64,000 bases of DNA from Actinomyces procaprae. Lineage in GTDB: Bacteria; Actinomycetota; Actinomycetes; Actinomycetales; Actinomycetaceae. Positions 23,282 through 32,202 of this stretch are shown here, piece by piece (the stretch's first letter is position 1; the number at the start of each line of letters is the position of its first letter). The notes under the pieces are model-generated. The model saw only the letters and a program-made list of their open reading frames with translations. It was not told the DNA's origin and ran no database searches. The stretch is from the NCBI RefSeq assembly GCF_004798665.1, contig NZ_CP039292.1:1612001-1676000 (forward strand), written 5' to 3'. A program made the translations under genes and the position numbers.

Positions 23282-24609
23282 CAGGCGTTCTCCTCGGGGG
23301 TGTTGGGGACGTTGGCCAAGTCGGCGCCGGGGGCGTTGGCGGAGACGCGGTGCTCGTGCATCATGCGGATGAAGCGGTCGAACAGGTGCTCGCCGTCGTG
23401 CGGGCCGGCGGCGGCCTCGGGATGGAACTGGACGGAGAAGGCCGGCAGGTCCAGGGCGCGCAGCCCCTCGACCACGCCGTCGTTCAGACCCAGGTAGCTG
23501 ACCTCGACGCGCCCGTACCGGCCGGAGTCGAAGGGCGCCGTGGCGGGACCTTCGGTGGGGGCGTCGACGGCGAAGCCGTGGTTGTGGGAGGTGATCTCCA
23601 CCCGGCCCGTGGCCCGATCCAGCACCGGCTGGTTCACCCCGCGATGACCGTAGTCGAGCTTGTAGGTCCCGAAGCCCAGCGCCCGGCCGAAGATCTGATT
23701 GCCCAGGCAGATGCCGAAGAAGGGAATGCGTGCGTCCAGGATGCCGCGCAGGAGCCCCACCTCGGTGTCTGCGGTCCCGGGGTCTCCGGGGCCGTTGGAG
23801 AAGAAGACGCCGTCCGGCCTCAGGGCGAGCACCTCCTCCAGGGTCGTGGACTGCGGCAGTACGTGCACACGCACGCCCCGCTCGGCCAGCTGCCAGGGGG
23901 TGCGGGCCTTGATACCCAGGTCGATCGCGGCGACGACGGCGACCGGCTCCCGGCCGGTGAACTCGCCGCCGGGCTCCACCACGTAGGCCTCGGTGGTGGT
24001 GACTTCGGCGGCCAGTGCCTGGCCGGCCATGGCCGGCGCGGCCCGCACGGCCTCCAGGCACTGTGCGACAACGGCCGCGGACGGGTCCGCATAGGGATGC
24101 TCGGCGACGTCGTCGGGCAGGGCGGTGCCGGAGAAGATGCCGGCGCGCATGGCGCCCCTCTCCCGCAGGTGGCGGGTCAGGGCACGGGTGTCCACGTCAC
24201 AGATGCCGACGACGCCACTGGTGACCAGCTCCGCCTCCAGCTCCCGCCGGGCCCGCCAGGATGAGGCCCGGCGGGCGGGGTCGCGCACCACGAAGCCCGC
24301 GACCCAGATGCGGTCCGACTCGCCGTCCTCGTCATTGACGCCCGTGTTGCCGATGTGCGGGGAGGTCATCACCACGATCTGCCGGTGGTATGAGGGGTCG
24401 GTGAGGGTCTCCTGGTAGCCGGTCATGCCGGTGTTGAAGACGACCTCGGCGACCGTGGAGCCGGTGGCGCCGTAGGAGCGGCCCACCAGCGTGTAGCCGT
24501 CCTCCAGGACAAGCAGTGCGGGGGTGCGCTCAACGGGCGCGCCGGCGGGCAGGGCCGGGCTGGTGAAGCCGCCGTATGCCGTTGCGGCCGTGGTGCTGGG
24601 GGCGCTCAT
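23281..24609 (-). CDS. carA: Carbamoyl-phosphate synthase small subunit (glutaminase)
   Basis: 442 residues from ATG 24609, which overlaps the pyrC stop (ATGA). An N-terminal CPSase domain ([30 protein letters not shown]) is followed by a class I glutamine amidotransferase with nucleophile cysteine in [24 protein letters not shown], and the histidine-glutamate pair in [11 protein letters not shown]. Supplies ammonia to CarB through a tunnel. Confidence 0.97.
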
Positions 24610-25943
24610 GCGTTCTCCTTCTGCTCGATCTCCTCGGTGCCTCGCTCGACGGGACGCCCGGCCAGGACTGTGGCCCGACCGTGTAGGAAGGTGGCCATGA
24701 CCTGTCCGGGCAGTTCCATGCCGGCGTAGGGGGTGTTGGTGGAGCGGGTCCACTGGGCCGCGGGGTCCACCACGCGACGCACGCTCGGATCGACCACCGC
24801 CAGGTTGGCGGGCTCGCCGACTACCAGCGGACGACCCTGGTCGTGCAGGCGGCCGATGCGGGCGGGGGCCTCAGACAGCACCCGGGCGACGTCCCGCCAG
24901 GTCATGCGGCCCGGCTCGACCATGGTGGCGATGATGATCGGCAGTGCGGTCTCCAGCCCGGTCATGCCGAAGGCGCCGGCCTGCCACTCGCAGTCCTTGG
25001 ACTCGCGCGGGTGCGGGGCGTGATCGGTGCCGACCACGTCGATGGTGCCGTCGGCCAGTGCCGCCCGGACGGCCTCCACGTCCTCGGCGGTGCGCAGCGG
25101 CGGGTTCACCTTGTACAGCGGGGAGTAGGTGCGTGCCTTCTCGTCGGTGAGCAGCAGGTGGTGGGGGGTGGCCTCGGCGGTGACGTCGATGCCGCGGGCC
25201 TTGGCCCAGCGGATGATCTCGACGCTGCCGGCGGTGGACAGGTGGCATACGTGCAGGCGGGACCCGACGTGCCCCGCCAGCAGGACGTCGCGGGCGATGA
25301 TCGACTCCTCGGCGACGGCGGGCCAGCCGGCCAGGCCGAGCTCGGCGGAGACGCGGCCCTCGTGCATCTGGGAGCCCTCCGTCAGGCGGGGGTCCTGGGA
25401 GTGCTGCGCGATCACGCCGTCGAAGGACTTGGCGTACTCCAGGGCGCGGCGCATGAGCACCGGGTCGGATACGCAGTGCCCGTCGTCGGAGAAGACGCGC
25501 ACCCGTGCGGCGGAGTGGGCCATGGCGCCCATCTGGGACAGGTGCTCGCCCTGCAGCCCCTCGGAGACGGCGCCGACGGGGTGAACGTCCACCCAGCCGG
25601 CCTCGTTGCCCAGGCGCAGCACCTGCTCGACCACGCCGGCGTTGTCCTGCACGGGGGTGGTGTTGGCCATGGCGAACACGGCGGTGTAGCCGCCGACGGC
25701 GGCGGCGCGGGTGCCGGTGTAGACGGTTTCGGCGCTCTCTCCGCCGGGCTGGCGCAGGTGGGTGTGGATGTCCACGAGCCCGGGCAGCAGCACCAGGCCG
25801 GCCAGGTCGTCGTGGCGGTGGGCGTCGGCGGGGGCCTGGGCGACGGCGTCGGGGCCGATGGCGGCGATGGTTTCGTCGATGACGAGGATGTCGGTGGGGT
25901 CCTCGCCGTAGGGGCGGACCCCGGGCAGGAGGTGGGCGGTCAC
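24606..25943 (-). CDS. pyrC: Dihydroorotase (class I)
   Basis: 445 residues. Zinc amidohydrolase closing carbamoyl-aspartate to dihydroorotate. HxH in [10 protein letters not shown], the AMANTTP segment, zinc histidines in [11 protein letters not shown] and [10 protein letters not shown], and the catalytic aspartate in [12 protein letters not shown]. Overlaps both neighbours by ATGA junctions, so the whole pyrB-pyrC-carA set is tightly coupled. Confidence 0.96.
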   Translation of the reverse strand: MTAHLLPGVRPYGEDPTDILVIDETIAAIGPDAVAQAPADAHRHDDLAGLVLLPGLVDIHTHLRQPGGESAETVYTGTRAAAVGGYTAVFAMANTTPVQDNAGVVEQVLRLGNEAGWVDVHPVGAVSEGLQGEHLSQMGAMAHSAARVRVFSDDGHCVSDPVLMRRALEYAKSFDGVIAQHSQDPRLTEGSQMHEGRVSAELGLAGWPAVAEESIIARDVLLAGHVGSRLHVCHLSTAGSVEIIRWAKARGIDVTAEATPHHLLLTDEKARTYSPLYKVNPPLRTAEDVEAVRAALADGTIDVVGTDHAPHPRESKDCEWQAGAFGMTGLETALPIIIATMVEPGRMTWRDVARVLSEAPARIGRLHDQGRPLVVGEPANLAVVDPSVRRVVDPAAQWTRSTNTPYAGMELPGQVMATFLHGRATVLAGRPVERGTEEIEQKENA

Positions 25944-26945
25944 AGCTGGTTCCCTTCTTCGGCGAGGAGCAGGTACAGGGCGGCCATGCGCACGGAGACG
26001 CCGTTGCCGACCTGCTCGACCACGCGCGAGCGGGGGTCGTCGGCGGCGTCGGCGGTGATCTCCAGGCCGCGGTTCATGGGTCCGGGGTGCATGACGATGG
26101 CGTGCTCGGGCATGGCGGCGCGGCGCACCGCACCGAGCCCGTAGCCGCGGGAGTACTCCCCGGGGCTGGGGAAGTAACCGCCGCCGGCGGCGCTCATGCG
26201 CTCGCGCTGCACGCGCAGCATCATCACGGCGTCGGGCTCGACGGCGGTGATGGCGGCGTCGAAGTCGTAGGACACGTCGCAGGGCCAGTCATCCATGCCC
26301 ACCGGCAGCAGGGTGGGTGGGGCCACCAGGGTGACGTGGGCGCCCAGGGTGGTGAGCAGGTCGACGTTCGAGCGGGCCACGCGCGAGTGCAGCACGTCGC
26401 CGACGATGATGACGCGGGCGCCTTCAAGGTCACGGCCGTGGGGGGCGGGGCCGCCGTCGCCGGCGCGGGCGGAACCGGAGGCCGGCCCGCCGGGGGTGTA
26501 CCAGCGACGCAGGGTCATGGCGTCCAGCAGCGCCTGAGTGGGGTGCTGGTGGGTGCCGTCGCCGGCGTTGAGCACGGGCACGTCGATCCAGCCGGCGTGG
26601 GCCAGCAGGTGGGCGGCGCCGCAGGCGGAGTGACGCACCACCACGGCGTCGGCGCCCATGGCCATGATGGTCTGGGCGGTGTCCTTCAGCGACTCCCCCT
26701 TGGATACGGAGGAGCCCTTGGCCGGAGAAGTTGATGACGTCGGCGCTCAGCCGCTTGGCGGCGGCCTCGAAGGACAGCCGGGTGCGGGTGGAGTCCTCGA
26801 AGAAGAGGTTCACCACGGTCTTGCCGCGCAGAGTGGGCAGCTTCTTGACGGCGTGACGCTGGGTGGCGGCCATGGCCTCGGCGGTGTCGAGCACCATCAC
26901 CGCCTCGTCGTGGGACAGGTCCTTGGCGGACAGCAGGTGCTTCAT
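25940..26945 (-). pseudogene. pyrB: Aspartate carbamoyltransferase, frameshifted by one base
   Basis: Catalyses carbamoyl phosphate plus aspartate to carbamoyl-aspartate. The N-terminal part reads from ATG 26945 ([31 protein letters not shown] for carbamoyl-phosphate binding) and ends mid-domain in nonsense. The rest reads in another frame from about 26700 down ([39 protein letters not shown]). Removing one C from the CC at 26722-26723 restores the expected [20 protein letters not shown] and gives a normal 334-residue protein. All other parts are intact, and the gene overlaps pyrR and pyrC as an active operon member would. A sequencing or assembly error is at least as likely as a real mutation. 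Confidence 0.9.
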
Positions 26946-27532
26946 CGGGTGGCCTCCTGGGTCGCAGCATCGACGATGGTGACGGCGTCGGCGGCGGCGC
27001 CGAGCTCGGTCAGGGACACGACCACCTTCTCGTTGCGGGAGGTGGGTAGGTTCTTGCCCACGTAGTCGGCGCGGATGGGCAGCTCGCGGTGGCCGCGGTC
27101 CACCAGCACGGCCAGTTGCACGGCGTCGGCGCGGCCGATGGCTCCCAGGGCGTCCAGGGCGGCGCGGATCGTGCGGCCGGAGAAGAGGACGTCGTCGACC
27201 AGGATGACGGTGCGGCCCTCGAGGCTCTCCCCCGGGATGCGGGTGGGCTGGGGCACGCGGATCGGGTGGCGGCCGAGGTCGTCGCGGTACATGGTGATGT
27301 CCAGGGTGCCGACCGGTGGGGCGCCGGCGGGGTCGTCGGCCTCCTTGGCGGCGACCTCCAGGGCTGCGGCCAGGCGCTGGGCCAGCGGGACTCCCCCGGA
27401 GGGAATGCCGAGGAGCACCAGATTGCTGCTGCCGCGATTGCGCTCGAGGATCTCGTGGGCGATGCGGACGAGGGAGCGCTGGATCTCGGCGGCGCCGAGG
27501 ATCTGCTTCCCGGTGGACTGTGCTGCGGCCAC
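26942..27532 (-). CDS. pyrR: PyrR bifunctional pyr operon regulator / uracil phosphoribosyltransferase
   Basis: 196 residues from GTG 27532. Phosphoribosyltransferase fold with the PRPP loop [32 protein letters not shown], and [21 protein letters not shown], typical of PyrR. With UMP bound it binds pyr mRNA and lowers expression; it may also act as a uracil phosphoribosyltransferase. First gene of pyrR-pyrB-pyrC-carA-carB-pyrF. A sequence matching the PyrR RNA-binding consensus lies directly before its own ribosome binding site. Confidence 0.95.
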   Translation of the reverse strand: MAAAQSTGKQILGAAEIQRSLVRIAHEILERNRGSSNLVLLGIPSGGVPLAQRLAAALEVAAKEADDPAGAPPVGTLDITMYRDDLGRHPIRVPQPTRIPGESLEGRTVILVDDVLFSGRTIRAALDALGAIGRADAVQLAVLVDRGHRELPIRADYVGKNLPTSRNEKVVVSLTELGAAADAVTIVDAATQEATR

Positions 27533-27542
27533 GGTGCGTGGA

Positions 27543-27577
27543 CCTCCTTCTCCGCCTCACTGGACGGGCTTCAAGGA
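27543..27577 (-). promoter_or_regulatory. PyrR-binding hairpin covering the pyrR ribosome binding site
   Basis: On the transcript the leader reads GUCCAGUGAGGCGGA at 27565-27551, matching the PyrR-binding consensus UCCAGNGAGGY. TCCTT (27577-27573) can pair with AAGGA (27549-27545), which is part of the Shine-Dalgarno AAGGAGG. The loop motif would therefore sit in a hairpin whose base hides the ribosome site. There is no terminator-like U-run. This fits translational repression by PyrR-UMP, as known in mycobacteria, rather than transcription attenuation as in Bacillus. Confidence 0.7.
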
Positions 27578-27594
27578 TGTCGTTCGGAGCGATG

Positions 27595-28476
27595 TTAGCG
27601 CAGCACCTGGGCAAGTGTGAGCGGCGTCCGCCCGGTGAGCACGCGGACGTCGTCGGTGACGGCGGCCAGCTCTCCGGAGGCGATGGCGGTGTACGTGGAC
27701 ACCCAGGCGTCCAGCTGCCAGTCGGGCACGCCGTAGCTGCGCCGGGAGGCGTAGGCCTCCTCCAGGCTCTGGTCCCGGTAGACGGTGGGGCGGCCGGTGA
27801 CGGCCGTGATGGTGGCCGCCGCCTCGGCCAGGGTGAAGGCCTCGGGCCCGGTGAGTTCGTAGGTCGCGCCGTCGTGGCTGGTGTCACCGGACGCGGCGGC
27901 GGCCAGGATGGCGGCGGCGCTGCGGGCCACGTCTGCGCGCGCGACCGCGGCGACGCGTCCGGAGCCCGCCGGGCCGGCGATGACGCCGTCGACGGCCAGA
28001 TCGGGGATGAAGTCGGCGTAGAAGGAGTCGCGCAGGAAGGTGAAGGCCATGCCGGACTGGCGCAGGTGCTCCTCCGTGGCCTGGTGGGTGCGGGCCAGGG
28101 TGAAGGCGGCGTCGGGGGATGCGGCGAGGAAGCTGGTGTAGACGACGTGCCGTACCCCGGCGGCGCACGCCGCGTCGATGAAGGTCTTGTGCTGCTCGAG
28201 GCGGTCGGCGCTCTCGGCCGCGGAGACCATGAACAGCAGGTCGACTCCCTGCAGGGCCTGCGCGGCGGCGTCGGCCTGGCCGTAGGAGGCGACGGCGACA
28301 TCGTCGGCCCAGGCCGGGGCCTTCGCCGGGTTACGCACGAGGAGGCGCTGGTGCAGGTCGGCGTCGTGCAGCAGCTCGGCGACACGGCCACCGACCTTGC
28401 CGGTGGCACCGGTGACGGCGATCGTGAGCGGGCGGGCGGAGGAAGAAGCGAGGGGTGGGCCGGGGGTGGTGCTCAT
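27595..28476 (-). CDS. NmrA-like NAD(P)-binding oxidoreductase
   Basis: 293 residues, atypical short-chain reductase fold. The glycine motif [16 protein letters not shown] is near residue 20, then [30 protein letters not shown] and [12 protein letters not shown], which resemble the NADPH:quinone oxidoreductase QorB/YtfG group. The YxxxK catalytic pair is not evident, as in NmrA-type proteins. It could reduce quinones or act as a redox sensor. It ends only 18 bp before the pyrR leader, so readthrough into pyr is possible. Confidence 0.8.
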   Translation of the reverse strand: MSTTPGPPLASSSARPLTIAVTGATGKVGGRVAELLHDADLHQRLLVRNPAKAPAWADDVAVASYGQADAAAQALQGVDLLFMVSAAESADRLEQHKTFIDAACAAGVRHVVYTSFLAASPDAAFTLARTHQATEEHLRQSGMAFTFLRDSFYADFIPDLAVDGVIAGPAGSGRVAAVARADVARSAAAILAAAASGDTSHDGATYELTGPEAFTLAEAAATITAVTGRPTVYRDQSLEEAYASRRSYGVPDWQLDAWVSTYTAIASGELAAVTDDVRVLTGRTPLTLAQVLR

Positions 28477-28485
28477 GGCACCTGT

Positions 28486-28590
28486 CTACCCCACTCCCGA
28501 CGAGAACATCCGCGACAACATGCCGACGGTTCGACGCCAGCGGAGCACCTCGGCCAGCGTGAGTGGTGTACGCCCGGGCGGGCACTCATC
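28486..28590 (-). pseudogene. Remnant of a second NmrA-like oxidoreductase C-terminus
   Basis: On the minus strand this stretch encodes [18 protein letters not shown], which matches the C-terminus of the adjacent gene ([13 protein letters not shown], then stop). No other part of such a gene is found upstream. It looks like the tail of a lost tandem paralogue, cut off near the left end of the first inverted-repeat element. A chance match of 11 of 12 residues is unlikely. Confidence 0.55.
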
Positions 28591-28660
28591 GGACTGTGCC
28601 CCAACGTTGCGGCGAGCTTCCAGAGTGAACAGGCAACGAACGAGGACCACCGTTAATCGG

Positions 28661-29218
28661 CGCTTCCGCTTTGGGGGTGTGGGGTGGTTTTGGTGGGCCG
28701 ATCCTGGGCGTAGGCCGCAGTGGATGTTCCAGGTTCGGCGGGAGTGGTGCTGGCCGTGCTGGTGCCGGTGGCTCGTTCGCGACCGTGGGTGCACTGCCTG
28801 TGCGGCCTCGGGCTGTTCCCGCTGCCGTGTTCCCAAGTGCCGGGAGCCGGACCTGTGCGCGGGTGGGCCCGGCGACGAGCGCGCCGCACGCTCAGTTGTG
28901 GCGCTGTTTTAGGGATTTGGCGGAATCATGCGGAAAACACCTCAGTCGGTGAACGGTGCGGTCGGCTCCTACGTGCGCCGACCCCTGCGGCGCACGTGGG
29001 AGCCGACCGGCCTCTTTCGACCCAAAACCAAGAATGTTGAAATATCGGGCAAAACTCGCTGTCCGGTCAGGGCGGTGAGATGGCTGAGCGTGCGCCGCCC
29101 CCGGGGGCGTCCACCCGACCGGACCCTAACCACCCGCCAACCATCCACCGCCCAACGCCAACGCCACCCGCGCCTGCCCACCCGCACTCCCCGAGCCCCA
29201 CTCTCAAACCGGAAGAGC
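28661..29218. repeat. Inverted-repeat element, copy 1
   Basis: Left end GCGCTTCCGCTTTGGGGGTG and right end, read on the other strand, GCTCTTCCGGTTTGAGAGTG match at 16 of 20 positions. The bases just outside repeat directly (CCGTTAATCG on both sides), like a target duplication. The left arm is G/T-rich, the right arm C/A-rich. The interior contains the 218-bp hairpin module (28881-29098). No convincing gene lies in 28591-29375: frames are short and of arginine/proline-rich shadow type. Homologous to copy 4 along both arms. Confidence 0.6.
28881..29098. repeat. Hairpin module, copy 1 (nested in element copy 1)
   Basis: 218 bp bounded by GCGCCGCACGCTCAG and its near-exact inverse CTGAGCGTGCGCCGC. 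The centre has a 20-bp stem with one G-U pair: 28961-28980 against 28988-29007, loop ACCCCTG. A second copy at 51890-52108 is similar along the whole length, with paired base changes in the stem. It resembles a miniature inverted-repeat element or a structured RNA. Non-coding. Confidence 0.6.
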
Positions 29219-29640
29219 CCGTTAATCGCCGCTCTTGTACTGCTTTCCTGACCTCGGCCTCCTCGATCTGGTTCAAATTCCGCCCCTGGCGGTCCTTCCA
29301 TGCGCCTTTCCCATTCAGAGACGCTCCGCCCACGAAGCAGGCAGCGCCAGACGGGCTGTTAAAGAGCAGATCATTAGTGGCTCTTCCGGTTTGTGGGTGT
29401 GGTGGTTGGGGTCGGGGCTGCGGTGGGGGTGGTCGTTGCCGGGTTGGTGAGGTTGTTGTCGGTGGGTGGTGCTGGCTTGCGCTGATTCGTCGGGGCCGCT
29501 GGGATCATCTGGGTGCTGGACTGGGACTGCCGCCATTGACGGCGCGCGGCGGCGGTCTTGGTGCCCCACTTGACGGGCCCCCGGGCGCAGGCGTGAGCGC
29601 TCGGGGTGCGGGCCTGGCGTGTTCGCCCGCGCGCACCGGA

Positions 29641-29801
29641 TGACGGTTCGGCACTTCGCGTGACGGTTCGGCACTTGGCGTGACGGTTCGGCACTTCGCG
29701 TGACGGTTCGGCACTTGGCACCAACGCTTCGGCACTTCGCCTGACGGTTCGGCACTTCGCGTGACGGTTCGGCACTTGGCACCAACGCTTCGGCACTTCC
29801 G
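29641..29801. repeat. Tandem array, eight units of about 20 bp
   Basis: Units follow TGACGGTTCGGCACTTSGCG with a 20-bp period (one 21-bp unit). Units 5 and 8 are a variant starting CCAACGCTTCGGCACTT. There are no spacers between units. Each unit can fold as GTG-A-CG-GTT-CG-G-CAC. The order of SG variants (C,G,C,G,C,C,G,C) suggests growth by duplication of unit pairs. Confidence 0.85.
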
Positions 29802-29819
29802 GCGACGCTACGTACCCCT

Positions 29820-29905
29820 ACCGTACGAACCGTCGCACGACGGTACGAATCGCCGACCAGAACATACGAACCCTCAGGCAAAGGTACGAACCGTCGCGTC
29901 AACAC
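29820..29905. repeat. Short degenerate array of TACGAACCGTC units
   Basis: Four degenerate units of about 20-24 bp, GTACGAACCGTCGC, GTACGAATCGCC, ATACGAACCCTC, GTACGAACCGTCGC. CGAACCGTC is the inverse of the GACGGTTCG core of the preceding array, so the two arrays could pair with each other across the element. Confidence 0.6.
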
Positions 29906-29981
29906 ACAAACCCCCAGCCCAACACACCCTCAAACCGGAAGAGCCACTATGACAGTTCCGCCGCGCCTGCGGGTCGGAGCC

Positions 29982-30938
29982 TCAGTTCCCCTCTAGTACG
30001 GCGCGGGCGGTGACCTCGTCGGTGACCAGCGCGGAGAGGTAGCCGCCGCGCAGGGCCGCGCGGATCGCGGTCACCTTCTCCTCGCCCGCGGCCACGCCGA
30101 CGACGAAGGGAATCCCCTTGAGGCGCTCGGGCTCCATGCACAGGGTGCGCTCGCACAGCGCCGTGGGCACGTGGCGCCCCTCGGCGTCCAGGTGGTGCCC
30201 GCACACGTGTGCAACCGCGCCGCGCCGGCGGCACTCGCGCACCACCTGCGGCGTCATCCACTTGCGCAGCAGCGGGCTGGTGGACTCCCCCACCGCGCCG
30301 ATGCCCGTCAGGGCGACGTCGCTGCGGGCGGCCAGCTCCAGCGTGGTGGCGACCTGGTCCTCCTGGCGCACGGCGCGCGCCAGGTTCAGCGAGTCGAAGA
30401 CCAGCGGCACGGTCAGCGACCGGTAGCGGCCGCCCAGCCGCATGGCCAGGTTGCGGCACACGTCGGCGCCGTCGCCGAGGTCGTAGGACTCCCCCGCCGA
30501 GCCGATCATCGCCACCGCCGTCGAGGTGGGCCAGGTGCGCTCTGGCATCTGATGCACGACGGCGGCCACGGCCCGCCCGTTGGACACTGCGATCACCGAC
30601 CGCGGGCCGCAGTGCTCAAGCAGCAGCTCCGCCGCGGCCCGGGCGACGTCGGGGGTGACGCCGGGAACGAGCGGACGGGACACCTCGGTGACGCGCGCCT
30701 GCTTGAGGCCGAAGGTTGAGGTGAGCTCCTCCTCCAGCGCCATCAGCCGTTCGATGGGATGCGCGACCGTCACCTGGACGATCCCGACCCGGCGGGCCTC
30801 GGTCAGCTTGCGTGAGACCGTGGAGCGCGAGTAGCCCAGGCGCTCGGCGATCTCCTCCTGACTGAGGTCCCTGTCCCAGTACAGGTGGGCGATGTCCAGC
30901 AGCAGCCGCGCGTGTTCACGATCCAGGTTGGCGCACAT
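29982..30938 (-). CDS. SorC/DeoR-type sugar-binding transcriptional regulator
   Basis: 318 residues. An N-terminal helix-turn-helix (about 15-50; DLSQEEIAERLGYSRSTVSRKL) is followed by a SorC-type sugar-phosphate-binding domain (about 60-315) with VIAVSNGRAVAAVVHQM, DVALTGIGAVGES and the C-terminal VVGVAAGEEKVTAIRAAL. These regulators usually respond to a phosphorylated sugar of the pathway they control. It is divergent from the sugar-acid cluster, with a 256-bp shared intergenic region, so it probably regulates that cluster. Repressor or activator role cannot be told. Confidence 0.9.
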   Translation of the reverse strand: MCANLDREHARLLLDIAHLYWDRDLSQEEIAERLGYSRSTVSRKLTEARRVGIVQVTVAHPIERLMALEEELTSTFGLKQARVTEVSRPLVPGVTPDVARAAAELLLEHCGPRSVIAVSNGRAVAAVVHQMPERTWPTSTAVAMIGSAGESYDLGDGADVCRNLAMRLGGRYRSLTVPLVFDSLNLARAVRQEDQVATTLELAARSDVALTGIGAVGESTSPLLRKWMTPQVVRECRRRGAVAHVCGHHLDAEGRHVPTALCERTLCMEPERLKGIPFVVGVAAGEEKVTAIRAALRGGYLSALVTDEVTARAVLEGN

Positions 30939-31035
30939 AATTGCATCTTACAGCCGGATAACCCGGTTTTGGCGACAAGTTGGCGCATACCATCAGGTTA
31001 CAAGGACCACCTTCCCTAAGGAATGGATGCACGGA

Positions 31036-31165
31036 TGTGCAGTACGTGCCCTTGGGGGCGGCGTCGTCCCGCCTTAGCGTGGAACCACCGCGGCGGTGAG
31101 AGGCGGTGGTGACAGCCACCTCTCGCCGGCACCTGCCGGAACACATGCCGCCCGGTGTGCAGTAC
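31036..31165. promoter_or_regulatory. Repeated decamer TGTGCAGTAC in the divergent control region
   Basis: The exact decamer occurs at 31036-31045 and 31156-31165, 120 bp apart, between the SorC-type regulator and the phosphotriesterase-family gene. The first copy lies in the symmetric context GCACGGATGTGCAGTACGTGC; the second lies about 30 bp before the start codon. Likely operator half-sites for the neighbouring regulator. The remaining gap (30939-31194) holds no gene; AAGGAG at 31182-31187 serves the downstream start. Confidence 0.4.
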
Positions 31166-31194
31166 ACCGCTCATCCGTTCGAAGGAGAACCCCC

Positions 31195-32187
31195 ATGGCA
31201 ATCGTCCGCACCACACACGGCGACGTCGACCCGTCCACGCTCGGCGTCGTCAACGCCCACGACCACCTCATCCGCGTCGGCGCCGGCGAGGTCTACATCG
31301 ACCCCGACCACCTCCTGGACGACGAGGACAAGGCGGTCGAGGAGGCCGGCTACTTCGTCGACGCCTCCAAGCGCTTCGCCCCCACCGCCACCATCGTGGA
31401 CATGTGCCCGGCATCCTCCGGCCGCGGCGTGCTCAAGCTCAAGCGCGTCGTCGAGCGTGTCCCCGACCTGCAGGTCATTCAGGCCACCGGCTTCCACCAG
31501 CAGAAGGTCTACCTCGAGTGGCGCCAGTCCTGGGTCAACCAGTACACCGTCAACGAGATCGCCGACCTGCTGATCGCCGACATCGTCGAGGGAGTGGACG
31601 CGGGCGACTACATGGGACCGCTGGTCAAGCGCACCGACGTGCGCGCCGGCGTCATCAAGTGGGCCACCGCCTACGGCAAGATCACCGACTGGGAGGTCAA
31701 GACCGGTAAGGCCGTCGCCATCGCCTCCAAGGAGACCGGCGCGCCCGTCAACACCCACGTCACCGCCGGCACCTGCGGTCCCGAGCAGGCCCGCTTCCTG
31801 ATCGAGCAGGGCGTGGCCCCGGAGAAGATCGCCATCGGGCACATCCAGCGCAACTGGGACCCGTGGATCCAGGAGCAGATCACCAAGCTCGGCGCCTACG
31901 TGGAGCTGGACGGCACCAACCGCATCAAGTACGTGCCGGACAACGCCCGCGTGAACCTCATCAAGGTGCTCGGTGAGAAGGGCTACGGCAAGCAGATCCT
32001 GCTCGGCACCGACTCGGGCAAGGCCTCCTACCAGAAGGCCTACGGCTCGGTCTCCGGGATCGACTACGACCCGGCCGTGTTCTGCCCGCGCCTGATCGAC
32101 GACGAGGGCTTCGACCCCGACTACGTCCAGGACCTGCTGGTGAACAACGCCGCGACCTTCTTCGCCTTCGAGCCCCTGGCCGGCTGA
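31195..32187 (+). CDS. Phosphotriesterase-family metal hydrolase (probable sugar lactonase)
   Basis: 330 residues from ATG 31195 with AAGGAG 7 nt upstream. Amidohydrolase/PTE fold with a full binuclear metal site: HxH at 22/24, a lysine at 155 suited to be carboxylated (GVIKWATAYG), H188 (NTHVTAG), H216 (GHIQRN) and D273 (LLGTDSG). Family members hydrolyse phosphotriesters, but many natural ones open sugar lactones or sugar-phosphate lactones. First gene of a cluster with UlaD-, UlaE- and UlaF-like enzymes and no UlaG, so lactone opening in place of UlaG is the best guess. Substrate not proven. Confidence 0.85.
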   Translation: MAIVRTTHGDVDPSTLGVVNAHDHLIRVGAGEVYIDPDHLLDDEDKAVEEAGYFVDASKRFAPTATIVDMCPASSGRGVLKLKRVVERVPDLQVIQATGFHQQKVYLEWRQSWVNQYTVNEIADLLIADIVEGVDAGDYMGPLVKRTDVRAGVIKWATAYGKITDWEVKTGKAVAIASKETGAPVNTHVTAGTCGPEQARFLIEQGVAPEKIAIGHIQRNWDPWIQEQITKLGAYVELDGTNRIKYVPDNARVNLIKVLGEKGYGKQILLGTDSGKASYQKAYGSVSGIDYDPAVFCPRLIDDEGFDPDYVQDLLVNNAATFFAFEPLAG

Positions 32188-32202
32188 GCGAGGCGAGTTG
32201 AA

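Larger units (their letters stand above)
29376..29948. repeat. Inverted-repeat element, copy 2
   Basis: 573 bp with a perfect 18-bp terminal inverted repeat AGTGGCTCTTCCGGTTTG, continuing with one mismatch through GGGTGTG. The left arm is G/T-rich (29391-29480), the right arm C/A-rich (29900-29935). The interior carries two tandem arrays, 29641-29801 and 29820-29905. No gene is supported here; minus-strand frames through the array give VPNRHAKCRT-type repeats that shift frame because the 20-bp unit is not a multiple of three. Ends 33 bp from the SorC regulator stop. Confidence 0.65.

Noticed and set aside
26700..26740. Programmed frameshift in pyrB
   Set aside because: No slippery heptamer, strong stop context or downstream structure was seen; a plain one-base insertion or sequencing error is simpler.
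29374..29796. Minus-strand frame with repeated VPNRHAKCRT peptide
   Set aside because: It is produced by the 20-bp tandem array, whose period shifts frame; no ribosome site and no family likeness.
29641..29801. CRISPR array
   Set aside because: Units follow each other without spacers and no cas genes are near.
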